Shown here piece after piece: positions 43,329 through 52,395 of a DNA stretch of 64,000 nt (the stretch's first letter is position 1; every line of letters begins with the position of its first letter). Source of the stretch: Fodinicola acaciae (GTDB lineage: Bacteria; Actinomycetota; Actinomycetes; Mycobacteriales; HKI-0501); assembly GCF_010993745.1 (NCBI RefSeq), contig NZ_WOTN01000002.1:868001-932000 (forward strand), in the 5' to 3' direction. The position numbers and the translations under genes are program-made. The notes under the pieces were generated by a model, which was not told the origin of the DNA, did no database searches, and saw only the letters and a program-made list of their open reading frames with translations.

Positions 43329-43410
43329 CGTGTCACGCCCCGTCAGCACCCGACGGCATCCCTGCCTCCCCGGCCCCCCAACCGTTGCCCATGCTTCCCA
43401 TCCGACACCC

Positions 43411-43838
43411 CACCGCCAAACTGTCGCACCCCCCTGCCAATCTGGGCCCCCACCCAGATCGGGTGGGGGGTGGGTTCGCGTTGGAAACTTGGATAAGTTC
43501 GAAGTTGATCTTGGTCGCCGCGAACTCGACGTAGTAGTGGTTTTGCAACGATGTAAACGACGACAACGTCGAGTTCGCGGGCGGATGGGGCCGCCACCGG
43601 GACCCCCGCTGCGCTATGGAGCGCTAAATGCTCCTTTTGTCAGACTTGTCGCTGGTCGCATGGCCACCATGCGTGCGTCAGACGCACGCAAGGGGTCCAT
43701 GCGACCACCCGGTTGTGACGCATGTGACTGGTGAGTTTTCGATGTAGGTAAGGAAACCTCTCAGACCCACCCCCCACCCGATAGGGAGGGGGCAATTTAC
43801 CCACACGGGTACGACAGTTTCGTGCCGTAGCAGGTAAC
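43411..43838. repeat. TIR-bounded mosaic repeat element, copy C
   Basis: Within the 589-bp gap between two divergent genes. Left AAACTGTCGCACC (43418-43430) and right GTACGACAGTTTCGTGCCG (43809-43827) are the terminal repeats. Interior order as in A: CCCCCACCC/GGGTGGGGG hairpin; CGCGAACTCGACGT (43519-43532) against 43566-43579; GAGCGCTAAATG; TGGTCGCATGG (43653-43663) against 43697-43707 enclosing GCGTGCGTC/GACGCACGC; then the mirrored CCCACCC block. Bases 43329-43410 and 43839-43917 are probable promoter DNA. This copy is not next to a stop codon, unlike the others. Confidence 0.8.
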
Positions 43839-43917
43839 TCGAGGACGTTCGTGGCGAATCGGCGTTGTGGGGTGGGGGCAGCCGATACGCTGCGGAAAAA
43901 GTGATCGGAGTGGGTGA

Positions 43918-44511
43918 ATGGCGCTGACCGTGGTGGAGGACCACCGTGAGCTGCTCGAGCCGGTCGTGGCCGAGCTGGCCGCGGTGTCCGACTGGTCGTC
44001 CTGCTGGCGGCCGCTCGACCAGCCGTTCGGCGCCGAGTACGCCAACCGGGTCGCCGCCGAGACCGGATGGCGGCCGGTGCCGCCGGTCCAGGTGCTGTCC
44101 GGCCAGCCGTTGCGGTCGATGCGGTTCACGCTGGCCAGCGGCCGGCACGTCGTGGCGGCGCCGGCGGCGGTACGCCCGGCGCTGAGCTGGGTCTGGGCCG
44201 CCGAGCTCGACAAAGACGCCGGGCTGGCCAAAGAGGCCGCGGCAGAGGCACTGGTCAACGACGGACGCATGGCGGCGCGGCAGGCGCTGGACGACATCGC
44301 GGGCCGGCTCGCCACACAGCTCGGCAGGCCGGGCGAGCCGACCTGGGTGACACCGGACGACGACCCGCGGATGAGTCACCCCGGCTTCGTCGTCAGCTGG
44401 CCGCGCCACCGCGCGGTCGTGCAGCTGGACGTCTGGGAGGACGGCGGCTATCTGGCCGAGCCGTGGACCTGGGAGGTGCACCTGTGGGTCCGGCCGGAGG
44501 CGGCGCGGTGA
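43918..44511 (+). CDS. Hypothetical protein, first of a coupled unknown pair
   Basis: A 197-residue soluble protein I do not recognise. It is Trp-rich (about ten Trp), with VSDWSSCWRPLDQPFGAEY near 25 and a C-terminal LDVWEDGGYLAEPWTWEV. No signal peptide or membrane helix. GTGA overlap with the next gene ties the two in function. Codon use is typical of the window, so recent transfer is not indicated. Possibly an adaptor for the larger partner. Confidence 0.7.
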   Translation: MALTVVEDHRELLEPVVAELAAVSDWSSCWRPLDQPFGAEYANRVAAETGWRPVPPVQVLSGQPLRSMRFTLASGRHVVAAPAAVRPALSWVWAAELDKDAGLAKEAAAEALVNDGRMAARQALDDIAGRLATQLGRPGEPTWVTPDDDPRMSHPGFVVSWPRHRAVVQLDVWEDGGYLAEPWTWEVHLWVRPEAAR

Positions 44512-45503
44512 GCTGGCACGGGTACGCCGGCTGGACCGGTGGCGTCGAGCTCGACACGTTCGGGCACCGGCACTGGCTGCGCGACAACCTGCCGTCGCTG
44601 GCGACCGTGTACGTGGCGGCGCTCAACGCCGCGCAGATCGCCGAGCCGGCACAGCCGCCGCCGGCGCGCATCGCGGCAGCGATCGCCAGGCTGCGTGCTC
44701 GCGGCGTGCTGGTCGGCAACCGCCGCGACCTGCTGGCCTGGCTCGCCGACGGCGTCGACGCCGGCTTCACGCTGACCGCGCCGCCGATGGCGACCCGCGT
44801 CTTCGCGACCGGCTGGCCGGCCGGCGACGGGCCGTACGTGCCGGCCAAACACCTGGCCGAGGCGGTCGCCGACCACCTCAACAACCTGCTGCCACCGGTG
44901 CCGGCGGTCGCGCTCACCAACCTTGCGGACGCGCAGCTCATCGACCGGCTCGACCTGTTCGCACCGGACGGCATCGAGGACGAGCTGCGCCGGCCGTTGC
45001 TGCGGCTGCTGGACGAGCGGCCGGAGCTGGCCGACCGGCTCGGCCGTCCGCAGCTCGCCGCCTTCGCCGCACTCGTCTGGCGTGACGGCGTCGCCAAGCA
45101 GTACGCGCGTGAGGCCGGCGGTGAGGTCGTGGTGGTCGCACCGGCACCGTACGAAGGTGAGTCGCTGATCGCCGTCGACCTCCCGGAGCTGGCGGCCAGC
45201 CGCGCCGTCGTCGCCGCCGAGATCGCCTGCCTCGGGTTCACCCACGAGCTCTACCGGATCGAGCACAAGCTGGCCGACGACCAGCGCGTACGCGAGGCCC
45301 GCCGGCATGCCGCCGCGGCCGGCCTGACCGGCGACGACGTACGCCGGGCCGGCACGGCCGCGCGCCGCGGACCGGTCGCGCTGCCGGTCGTGGAAGACCG
45401 CGCGAGCAGCTACCGTGAGGCCGTCGAGGCCGGCCACCTGCCGGCCGCTCGACCGAAGGCGGGTCCGGAAGCGGTCGTCCGCGGGTACGAAAGGTCACCA
45501 TAA
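44508..45503 (+). CDS. Hypothetical protein, second of a coupled unknown pair
   Basis: A 331-residue soluble protein of no recognised family. Notable: a start of VSWHGYAGWTGGVELDTFGH, a helical middle (DELRRPLLRLLDERPELADR) and ELYRIEHKLADDQRVREARR near the C-terminus, which may form a coiled helix. It is coupled by 4 bp to the preceding gene and ends 68 bp before mtrA. It occupies the place where mycobacteria carry tmk, but shows no P-loop and is not a thymidylate kinase. Confidence 0.68.
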   Translation: MSWHGYAGWTGGVELDTFGHRHWLRDNLPSLATVYVAALNAAQIAEPAQPPPARIAAAIARLRARGVLVGNRRDLLAWLADGVDAGFTLTAPPMATRVFATGWPAGDGPYVPAKHLAEAVADHLNNLLPPVPAVALTNLADAQLIDRLDLFAPDGIEDELRRPLLRLLDERPELADRLGRPQLAAFAALVWRDGVAKQYAREAGGEVVVVAPAPYEGESLIAVDLPELAASRAVVAAEIACLGFTHELYRIEHKLADDQRVREARRHAAAAGLTGDDVRRAGTAARRGPVALPVVEDRASSYREAVEAGHLPAARPKAGPEAVVRGYERSP

Positions 45504-45571
45504 GGACGCGCAACACCGGCTTCGCAGCGGTTTGCTGCGCCTGACTGTGGCGAGAGTGTCACGATGTCGGC

Positions 45572-46261
45572 ATGAAAGCACGCGTACTGGTGGTCGACGA
45601 CGATCCCGCGCTCGCCGAGATGCTCGGCATCGTGCTGCGCAACGAGGGTTTCGTGCCCTCGTTCGTGGCCGACGGCGAGCGCGCGCTGGCGGCGTTTCGC
45701 GAGGACCGGCCGGACGTGGTGTTACTCGACGTGATGCTGCCGGGGATGAGCGGCATCGAGGTGTGCCACGCGATCCGCTCCGAGTCGGACGTACCGATCG
45801 TCATGCTCACCGCGCGCGGTGACACCGGTGACGTCGTACGCGGCCTGGAGTCCGGCGCCGACGACTACGTCGTCAAGCCGTTCAAGCCGCAGGAGCTGAT
45901 CGCGCGCGTACGGGCCCGCCTGCGCCGTTCCGACGACGGTCTGCCGGAGCAGCTCACCATCGGACCGCCGGAGTCGCCGGTGATCATCGACGTGCCGGGC
46001 CACAACGTGACCAGGAACGGCACCAAGATCGGCCTCACGCCGCTGGAGTTCGACCTGCTCACCGCGCTGGCCCGCAAGCCGCGCCAGGTCTTCACCCGCG
46101 AGGTGTTGCTGGAGAAGGTGTGGGGCTACCGGCACGCCGCCGACACCCGGCTGGTCAATGTCCACGTCCAGCGGTTGCGTGCCAAAGTGGAACGGGACCC
46201 GGAGCGGCCGGAGGTCGTGCTCACGGTCCGCGGTGTCGGCTACAAGGCCGGCCCGCAGTGA
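45572..46261 (+). CDS. mtrA: Two-component response regulator MtrA
   Basis: Essential OmpR-family regulator controlling cell-wall and division genes. The 229-residue protein has the receiver acidic pocket VVDDD, phospho-acceptor Asp53 in VVLLDVMLPGMSG, switch Thr in IVMLTARGD and Lys in DDYVVKPFKPQEL. The winged-helix C-terminus carries LTPLEFDLLTALARKPRQVF, WGYRHAADTRLVNVHVQRLR and VRGVGYKAGPQ. ATG 45572. Followed at 23 bp by its kinase gene, then lpqB; the order is conserved across actinobacteria. Confidence 0.96.
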   Translation: MKARVLVVDDDPALAEMLGIVLRNEGFVPSFVADGERALAAFREDRPDVVLLDVMLPGMSGIEVCHAIRSESDVPIVMLTARGDTGDVVRGLESGADDYVVKPFKPQELIARVRARLRRSDDGLPEQLTIGPPESPVIIDVPGHNVTRNGTKIGLTPLEFDLLTALARKPRQVFTREVLLEKVWGYRHAADTRLVNVHVQRLRAKVERDPERPEVVLTVRGVGYKAGPQ

Positions 46262-46284
46262 GGTCCAGGCTATGAGGTTGTGAG

Positions 46285-47898
46285 TTGGGTCGAATCCGCC
46301 GCGCCGCCGGCCGGTTGAGCCACGCCGTGGGCGCGGCCGCCGGTGGCGTGCTGCAGCTGTGGCGGCGCTCGCTGCAGTTCCGTATCACCACGACGACGCT
46401 GCTGGTCTGTGGCGTCATCGTGCTCGTCCTCGGGTTCGTCCTGATCAAGCAGATCACCGACGGACTGCTGGAGAGCAAGGTCAACAGCGCCATCGACGCG
46501 GTCGAGAGCGGTCAGCGGTCGGCGGCCGCGCAGCTGGGTACGCTCGGCGGCTCCGGCGACCCGGAGCTGCAGTCGACGGTGCTGGAGATCGACGAGCTGC
46601 TGTCCGCGCGCACCGGCACGACCGGCGAGTTCGGTGTGCTGCTCAAGCCTGGCGACACCGACGTGGCGGCCGCCTCCTCACGCTTCCTGGACGGCATCAA
46701 CGTGCAGATCCCGCCGGGTCTTGAGCACGAGGTCGTCGACAACAACAACCTGACCTACCAGTACACGCGGCTGACCGCGAAGCTCGACGGCAGCAGCGCG
46801 CCGTATCTGGTCGTCGGTACGCCGGTGGTGACAGACTCCGGCTCCTTCGCGCTCTACTACTACTTTCCGCTCGGCGACCTGCAGCAAACCGTGAGCCTGG
46901 TGCAAAACGCGGTGCTGGCGATCGGCGGCCTGCTGGTGCTGCTGGTGGTCGGCCTGGCGGCGCTGGTGACGCGGCAGGTGGTGCAGCCGGTACGGGTCGC
47001 GGCGCGTACCGCCGAACGGCTGTCCGCCGGCCTGCTCGCCGAGCGGATGCAGATCGACGGCGAGGACGACCTGGCCCGGCTGGCCACCTCGTTCAACCAG
47101 ATGGCGGTCAACCTGCAGCAGCAGATCCTCGCGTTGGAGGACCTGTCCCGGCTGCAGCGCCAGTTCACTTCTGACGTGTCGCACGAGCTGCGTACGCCGC
47201 TGACCACGATCCGGATGGCCGCGGAGGTCCTGCACGACGGCCGCGCCGGCTTCGACGAGCAGACGCGGCGCTCGGCCGAGCTGCTCTACAACGAGGTCGA
47301 CCGGTTCGAGCTGTTGCTGGCCGACCTGCTGGAGATCTCCCGCTACGACGCCGGTTTCGCCGTGCTGGAGGCGGAGCCGCACGATCTGCGGCAGCTGGTC
47401 AACCGCGCGGTCGGCACGATCGCTCCGCTGGCCGCGCGCGCCGGCAGCGTGTTGCGGATCGACCTGCCGCGGCAGCCCGCGATCGCCGACGTGGACGCCC
47501 GGCGGGTCGAGCGGGTCCTGCGCAACCTGCTCGGCAACGCCGTCGAACATGGCGAAGGCCGGCCGGTGGTGATCGCGATGGCGCAGGACGCGCACGCGGT
47601 GGCGGTGACCGTACGCGACAACGGCGTCGGCCTGGCGCCGAAGGACGCCGAGACGGTGTTCGAGCGGTTCTGGCGCGCCGATCCGTCGCGTGCCAGGCAG
47701 ACCGGCGGCACCGGACTGGGGTTGTCGATCGCGCTGGAGGACGCACACCTGCACGGTGGCTGGCTGGAGGCGACCGGCCAGCTCGGTGTGGGAGCGGTGT
47801 TCCGGCTGACGCTGCCGTTGCGCGCCGGCGAGGACCTGCGGTCGTCGCCACTGCCGTTGGAGATGACCGATCAGGCGACGGAGGTGGCACGTGGCTAG
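46285..47898 (+). CDS. mtrB: Sensor histidine kinase MtrB
   Basis: Membrane kinase partner of MtrA, 537 residues. Helix 1 spans ~38-58 (TTLLVCGVIVLVLGFVLI), an extracytoplasmic sensor runs to ~205, helix 2 is ~207-230, then a HAMP domain. The H-box is FTSDVSHELRTPLTTIRM (~297). ATP-binding boxes: N-box LRNLLGNAVEHGEG, G1 VRDNGVGLAP, F-box ETVFERFWR and G2 TGGTGLGLSIA. The start is TTG 46285, the only in-frame choice near the MtrA stop. It overlaps lpqB by 8 bp. Confidence 0.94.
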   Translation: MGRIRRAAGRLSHAVGAAAGGVLQLWRRSLQFRITTTTLLVCGVIVLVLGFVLIKQITDGLLESKVNSAIDAVESGQRSAAAQLGTLGGSGDPELQSTVLEIDELLSARTGTTGEFGVLLKPGDTDVAAASSRFLDGINVQIPPGLEHEVVDNNNLTYQYTRLTAKLDGSSAPYLVVGTPVVTDSGSFALYYYFPLGDLQQTVSLVQNAVLAIGGLLVLLVVGLAALVTRQVVQPVRVAARTAERLSAGLLAERMQIDGEDDLARLATSFNQMAVNLQQQILALEDLSRLQRQFTSDVSHELRTPLTTIRMAAEVLHDGRAGFDEQTRRSAELLYNEVDRFELLLADLLEISRYDAGFAVLEAEPHDLRQLVNRAVGTIAPLAARAGSVLRIDLPRQPAIADVDARRVERVLRNLLGNAVEHGEGRPVVIAMAQDAHAVAVTVRDNGVGLAPKDAETVFERFWRADPSRARQTGGTGLGLSIALEDAHLHGGWLEATGQLGVGAVFRLTLPLRAGEDLRSSPLPLEMTDQATEVARG

Positions 47899-49648
47899 GT
47901 CGCGGATTCTCGTCGCACTGGTGGCGCTGGTCGTGCTGCTGGCCGGCTGCGGCATCCCCGACTCCGGCGCGCCGATCGTCTATCGAGCGGTGCCGCCGGG
48001 CGGCGGCGACCGGCCGGACCCGCCGGACGCCAGGTCCAACCCGCAGGGGCCGCAGAAAGGCGGCACGCCGATCCAGACCGTCGAGGGCTTCCTGGTGGCG
48101 GTCGGCAGCAGCTCCGAGCGGTCGTACGCGACGGCCCGCACGTATCTCAGCGCGCCGGCGGCCTGGAAGCCGGCCGGCTCGGTGCGCGTCTTCACACTGA
48201 GCTCGGTCACCGCGGTCGGCCGGCCGGACAGTGGTCGGGTGCGGATCAGCGGCCAGCAGATCGGCCTGATCAACGCGGACGGCTCGTTCACACCGTCGGT
48301 GCAGGCGATCGACCGTACGGTCCAGCTCAGCCGCACCGGCGACGTGTGGCTGATCGACAACCCGCCGGGCGACATCCTGTTGCGCAGCGACTTCTTCAGC
48401 CAGATCTACGTGCCGGCGACGCTCTATTTCCTCGACCCGACGGCACAGCGGCTGGTGCCGGACATCCGCTACATGGACGCGTCCGGCTCGTCGACCGACC
48501 GGTGGACGGCGGCCGTACGCCTGCTGCTCGGCGGTCCGTCGCAGTCTCTGGGCGGCGCGGTGCGTACGGCGATCCCGGCGAACACGCGCCTGCACGGCAA
48601 CGTCGTACAGGACAACCAACACGTGGTCGCCGACGTTTCCTCGGAGGCGCTGGATAGTCCGTCACTGTGGCCGGCGATGGTCGCGCAGTTCATCTGGACG
48701 ATCAAGAAGGTGACCGGCGGCGAGGTGCGGCTGATGATCGACGGCCGCGAGGTGAGCACGATCGGCGCCAGCTCCGGTGCCAAGGTGGACGACATCGTCG
48801 ACCAGTTCGACCCGGACGCGCTGACCGCCAACCTCAGCGCCTACCGGGTCGCCGGCGGTGTCGTCCAGCCGGCGCTGGCCGGTGGCCGCCAGGTGCCGGC
48901 CGCGTTCTCGGTGACCACCGGCGTGGTCGCCGCGTCGATGTCGGCCGACGGCGGTGCGGTCGCCAAGGTCGGCCAGGCCGCCGGCCAGCAGACGCTCTAT
49001 CTCGGTCCGTCCGCCGGACCGCTCACGCCGGTGCTCACCGAGCCGAAAATCCTCACGCCGACCTGGGAGTTCGATCACGGCGGCGCGATCACCGCGATCA
49101 ACGACCGCGAGCTGGTCTACGCGCAGCTGAACAGGCCGGTCACCCCGATCCGCTCGCCGGAGCTGGCCGCCATGCTCGGCAAACGCGGCCGGATCGTCTC
49201 GCTGCGGCTGGCGCCGGCCGGCGTACGGCTCGCGATGGTGATCAGCGACGGCTCCGGCGGCTCGCACATCGTGGTCGGCGTCGTCAAGCACAACGCCGGC
49301 GAGTCGGTGTCGGTCGGCAACCTGCACGTCGTCTCGAGCCAACTCATCGACGCCGCCGACGTCGCCTGGAACAACGACAACGGCCTGGTCACCCTCGCCG
49401 CGACCAGCCGCGGCGAGGTCGTGCAGTACCAGATCGCCGCCGACGGCTCCAACGAACAACAGTCGCCGTCTGGCCTGCCGACCGTACCGACCCGGATCGC
49501 CGCGGTCCCCAAACAAAGCAACCAGTCCACCCTGGCAGCCGTCGGCGGCCGCCTCTACCAGTTCTACAAACCCGGCTGGCGTCCCCCGGCCGGCCACAAC
49601 GGCGAAGGCCTGGTCATCCCGGCCACCAGCGTCTTCTACCCCAGCTGA
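47891..49648 (+). CDS. lpqB: Lipoprotein LpqB
   Basis: A 585-residue exported lipoprotein that modulates MtrAB. The lipobox VVLLAGCGIPDSGAP places the lipidated Cys at ~20. A GerMN-like region follows (LYFLDPTAQRLVPDIRY, RWTAAVRLLLGGPSQSLGG around 190-230). The C-terminal half is a beta-propeller (VVAASMSADGGAVAKVGQ, IVSLRLAPAGVRLAMVISDG). Start GTG 47891 lies within the mtrB end, giving translational coupling. A truncated TIR element begins four bases after the stop. Confidence 0.94.
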   Translation: MARSRILVALVALVVLLAGCGIPDSGAPIVYRAVPPGGGDRPDPPDARSNPQGPQKGGTPIQTVEGFLVAVGSSSERSYATARTYLSAPAAWKPAGSVRVFTLSSVTAVGRPDSGRVRISGQQIGLINADGSFTPSVQAIDRTVQLSRTGDVWLIDNPPGDILLRSDFFSQIYVPATLYFLDPTAQRLVPDIRYMDASGSSTDRWTAAVRLLLGGPSQSLGGAVRTAIPANTRLHGNVVQDNQHVVADVSSEALDSPSLWPAMVAQFIWTIKKVTGGEVRLMIDGREVSTIGASSGAKVDDIVDQFDPDALTANLSAYRVAGGVVQPALAGGRQVPAAFSVTTGVVAASMSADGGAVAKVGQAAGQQTLYLGPSAGPLTPVLTEPKILTPTWEFDHGGAITAINDRELVYAQLNRPVTPIRSPELAAMLGKRGRIVSLRLAPAGVRLAMVISDGSGGSHIVVGVVKHNAGESVSVGNLHVVSSQLIDAADVAWNNDNGLVTLAATSRGEVVQYQIAADGSNEQQSPSGLPTVPTRIAAVPKQSNQSTLAAVGGRLYQFYKPGWRPPAGHNGEGLVIPATSVFYPS

Positions 49649-49651
49649 CGG

Positions 49652-49800
49652 TTACCCGCTACGGCGCGAAACCGTCGTACCCCCGTGCCAATCTGGGCCC
49701 CCACCCAAAACGGGCGGGGGGTGGGTTCGCGTGGAAACTTACGTAAGTTAGAAGTCGATCTTGGTCGTACGGAGACTGGTTGAGCGCTAAACGCGGGCAT
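49652..49800. repeat. TIR element, truncated copy D
   Basis: Starts TTACCCGCTACGGCGCGAAA then CCGTCGTAC, four bases past the lpqB stop, continues through the GGGCGGGGGGTGGG block and GGAAACTTACGTAAGTTAGA, then jumps to GAGCGCTAAACGC (~49781). The second and third hairpins and the right end are absent, so it is a deletion derivative. The methyltransferase pseudogene ends at 49814. Confidence 0.7.
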
Positions 49801-49813
49801 CAGGCGCCGCGAC

Positions 49814-50490
49814 TCAGGCCTCGGTCGAGGCCGCCAACCAGGTCTTGTCCGCGGTGAGCCAACGGATCGCGCCAAACCGGGATCGGCACAGCGCGGCGGA
49901 AAGGTCGTCCACGGACAGCCGGCGTGCGGTGAAGGTCTGCGTCCAGCGGTGCTGGTCGAGACCGTAGTGGACCTTGGCACGTACGGTCTCGGCTTGACGT
50001 TCCAACACCTCGATCGAGATCGACAGCCGGTCGCGGGTCGACGTCGACGGACGGAGGTTGTCGAACCACTCCGGTGGATGCCACTGGATGACAACGGATC
50101 CGCGCCGGCCCGTGTGGCGGCGGGCGACCTCCAGCATGGCCTGCCGGGCCACGTCGTCCGGAGTGTTGACCAAGGTGCTGGCCAGCAGGACGCAGTCGAA
50201 GGTCCGTCCCAGGTCGAGCGTCAGGATGGAGTCGCGGACGGTCGGCAACCGGCCGCGTGGCTGAGCATCTCGGCGGACTCGTCGACGCCGACCACGTCGT
50301 GTCCCATCGCCGCGAGCGGACGCAGAATCCGGCCGGTGCCACAACCCAGCTCCAGTACGCTGCCGCCGGGCGGGATCGCGGCGTGCACGATCTCGGGCTC
50401 ACCGGCCGGTGGCAGCTGTGCGTATAGGTCGACGGCGCAACCGTCTGGCGTGATCGGGCCTTGACCGGTGCCGACATTGGCGGCTGTCAT
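49814..50490 (-). pseudogene. Class I SAM-dependent methyltransferase, frameshifted
   Basis: Two reading frames together make one methyltransferase. The first (from ATG 50490) has SVLELGCGTGRILRPLA, the SAM loop, and GHDVVGVDESAEMLSHA. The second picks up about residue 85 with GRLPTVRDSILTLDLGRTFD and continues through VLLASTLVNTPDD to the stop at 49814. The shift lies around 50240-50265. The 677-bp span is one base short of a multiple of three, so a single-base deletion (or sequencing error) explains it. The gene is divergent from comF. Substrate unknown. Confidence 0.8.
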
Positions 50491-50636
50491 CCCAAAACGT
50501 TGGGCCTCGAATGTCGGGACGGCCAATCGCATAACACGAAGAGCCGCGATTTCGTGGTCGTCCACAGTGCGAGTTTCTGTCCACAGATTCCAGCGCTCCA
50601 GCCGAAACCGTACGGCACACGACGGAGAATGACGTC

Positions 50637-51353
50637 GTGGCCACGACCGCCCGGGACCTCGCACGGTCGCTCGCGGATCTGGTCCTGCCGGTACGGTGCG
50701 CCGGCTGCGGGTTGCGCGACGTGCCGCTCTGCGACGCGTGCCGGTGGTGGCTGGAGCGGCCGGCGCGTCAGGTCGTGCCGACGCCGTGTCCGCCGGACAT
50801 GCCGGTGTGCTTCGCGGTGGCGCCGTACGCGGGTCCGCCGCGGCAGACGCTGCTGGCCTACAAGGAGCGCGGCCGGCACCGGCTGGCCAAGCCGCTCGGC
50901 GGCGCGCTGACCAGGGCCGTCGGCCAGGCCGGCGGCGGCCGGCCGGTGCTGCTGGTGCCGGTGCCCTCGACCGCGGCGGCGGTCCGAGCGCGCGGTGGCG
51001 ACCATCTGCGGCCGCTGGTCGAGCAGGTGCTGCGCCGCGTCGACGGCCGGCTCGCCGAGGTGCTGACGGCGCGGCCGCGTCCCGACTCGGCCGGCCTGTC
51101 GTCGGCGGCGCGCGCGGCGAACCGCGTCGGCGCGTTCGGATTCCGTACGAAGGGCAGGCGGCTTCTCAGCTCCGCGGTACGCGATGGTTACGCGGTAGTA
51201 ATAGTCGACGACCTCGTCACGACCGGCGCGACTCTCGCCGAGATCAACCGCGTACTCACCGCGGAGGGCGCACCGCCGAGCCATTCCGCCGTCATCGCCG
51301 CCACCGTCAAACGCTCCGCGCATATCCGGTCACCGGGGCGATCTCGCAGGTAG
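50637..51353 (+). CDS. ComF-family phosphoribosyltransferase-like protein
   Basis: A 238-residue protein equivalent to Rv3242c. N-terminal double Cys motifs CAGCGLRD and LCDACRWW form the zinc finger of ComF. The central AYKERGRHRLAKPLG is a family hallmark. The PRPP-binding loop is VVIVDDLVTTGATL (~190). ComF assists natural DNA uptake in some bacteria; in actinobacteria its role is unclear. GTG 50637. The tail after ~225 is basic and poorly conserved. Confidence 0.9.
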   Translation: MATTARDLARSLADLVLPVRCAGCGLRDVPLCDACRWWLERPARQVVPTPCPPDMPVCFAVAPYAGPPRQTLLAYKERGRHRLAKPLGGALTRAVGQAGGGRPVLLVPVPSTAAAVRARGGDHLRPLVEQVLRRVDGRLAEVLTARPRPDSAGLSSAARAANRVGAFGFRTKGRRLLSSAVRDGYAVVIVDDLVTTGATLAEINRVLTAEGAPPSHSAVIAATVKRSAHIRSPGRSRR

Positions 51354-51540
51354 AAGGAAAGTGGCCAGCTATTGAACGTCGGGGACATGTGGATGACACT
51401 CGAAACGAACAGCGGATTTACGGCTAGGGGGTGACGTAGGGCCGAATACCCGTTAGCGTCATTTGTCCGGAACTACTTCAACCGGAGGTGCCACAAACCC
51501 CAATCCCCGCTGCGTGTTCCGGGGGGAGCCGCAACGTCTT

Positions 51541-51573
51541 TGCCAGAGATCTGGCACTTATCAGTTGGGAGGT
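51541..51573 (+). promoter_or_regulatory. Hairpin and ribosome site ahead of hpf
   Basis: TGCCAGA-ga-TCTGGCA (51541-51556) is a 7-bp dyad 11 bases before GGGAGGT (51567-51573), which sits six bases from the GTG start at 51579. The dyad may be a leader RNA hairpin or operator. The strong ribosome site fixes the start over the upstream in-frame codon at 51540. Confidence 0.5.
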
Positions 51574-51578
51574 CACGC

Positions 51579-52286
51579 GTGGACATTGTTGTCAAGGGCC
51601 GTAACGTCGAGGTTCCTGACCATTACCGCCAGCACGCCAGTGACAAGCTCGAAAAAGTCGCACGATACGACCACAAACTCTTCAGGATCGATGTCGAGCT
51701 GTTCCACGAGCGCAACCGCCGCCAGTCGGCGTCCTGCCAACGAGTCGAGATAACCGTCAAGTCGCGCGGCCCGGTGGTACGCAGCGAGGCCTGCGCCGGT
51801 GACTTCTATTCAGCCCTCGACCTGGCGATCGGCAAGCTGGAGGGACGGCTGCGCCGGTCCGCCGACCGCCGCCGCGTGCACCGCGGCCGCCGCTGTCCGG
51901 TCTCGGTCGCCGAGGCGACCGCCGGCGCGCGCGAGCTGCTGCCGGTCGGCCAGCCGACGGTCGGCCCGGACGCGAGCGCGTACGCCGCGGCCGGTTTCGT
52001 ACCCTCCGCCAACGGATCCGGCGGCGTCGGCGTCATCGACGTCACCGACGACGACCTGGAACAGCCGGACGGCCCCGGCCAGATCGTGCGGGAGAAGGAG
52101 CACAGCGCCGAGCCGATGACGATCGACCAGGCTCTCTTCGAGATGGAGCTGGTCGGCCACGACTTCTTTCTCTTCCACGACAAGGATTCCGGCCAGCCGA
52201 GCGTGGTCTACCGGCGGAAGGGCTACGACTACGGCGTGATCCGCCTGGTCGAGCAGGCCGCCTACGCACCCGCCGGCCGGATGTAG
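51579..52286 (+). CDS. hpf: Ribosome hibernation promoting factor, long form
   Basis: A 235-residue long HPF that dimerises 70S ribosomes into inactive 100S particles in stationary phase or stress. The N-terminal domain starts VDIVVKGRNVEVPDHYRQHA and includes KLEKVARYDHKLFRIDVEL. A ~60-residue linker rich in Gly/Asp follows. The C-terminal dimerisation domain (~180 on) reads PMTIDQALFEMELVGHDFFL and GYDYGVIRLVEQ. Equivalent to Rv3241c. The 226-bp upstream gap probably holds a stress-responsive promoter. Confidence 0.93.
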   Translation: MDIVVKGRNVEVPDHYRQHASDKLEKVARYDHKLFRIDVELFHERNRRQSASCQRVEITVKSRGPVVRSEACAGDFYSALDLAIGKLEGRLRRSADRRRVHRGRRCPVSVAEATAGARELLPVGQPTVGPDASAYAAAGFVPSANGSGGVGVIDVTDDDLEQPDGPGQIVREKEHSAEPMTIDQALFEMELVGHDFFLFHDKDSGQPSVVYRRKGYDYGVIRLVEQAAYAPAGRM

Positions 52287-52323
52287 CCGCGCCGGACGTA
52301 CGCGCAGGTCAGCGCGCATCCGA

Positions 52324-52350
52324 CGACGCAATCGGAATCCGAATGTAACG
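52324..52350. repeat. Variant of the 27-bp palindromic repeat
   Basis: The left arm CGACGCAATCGGA is identical to that at 2855-2867; the right side TCCGAATGTAACG shares only the inner five bases with the perfect palindrome but matches the copies at 4833 and 33858. It directly precedes a terminator hairpin, two bases away. Confidence 0.6.
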
Positions 52351-52351
52351 T

Positions 52352-52387
52352 GACGAGGCGCCGGTCCAGCCCGGTCGGCGCCTCGTC
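52352..52387. terminator. Hairpin between convergent hpf and GNAT genes
   Basis: GACGAGGCGCCG (52352-52363) is exactly complementary to 52376-52387 with a 12-base loop. It lies between the hpf stop and the GNAT gene's stop and ends eight bases before the latter, so it can act in both directions. Confidence 0.8.
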
Positions 52388-52395
52388 GCGACCGG

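Noticed and set aside
43918-45503. Thymidylate kinase expected before mtrA
   Set aside because: Neither protein has a P-loop or DRY/H motif of Tmk.
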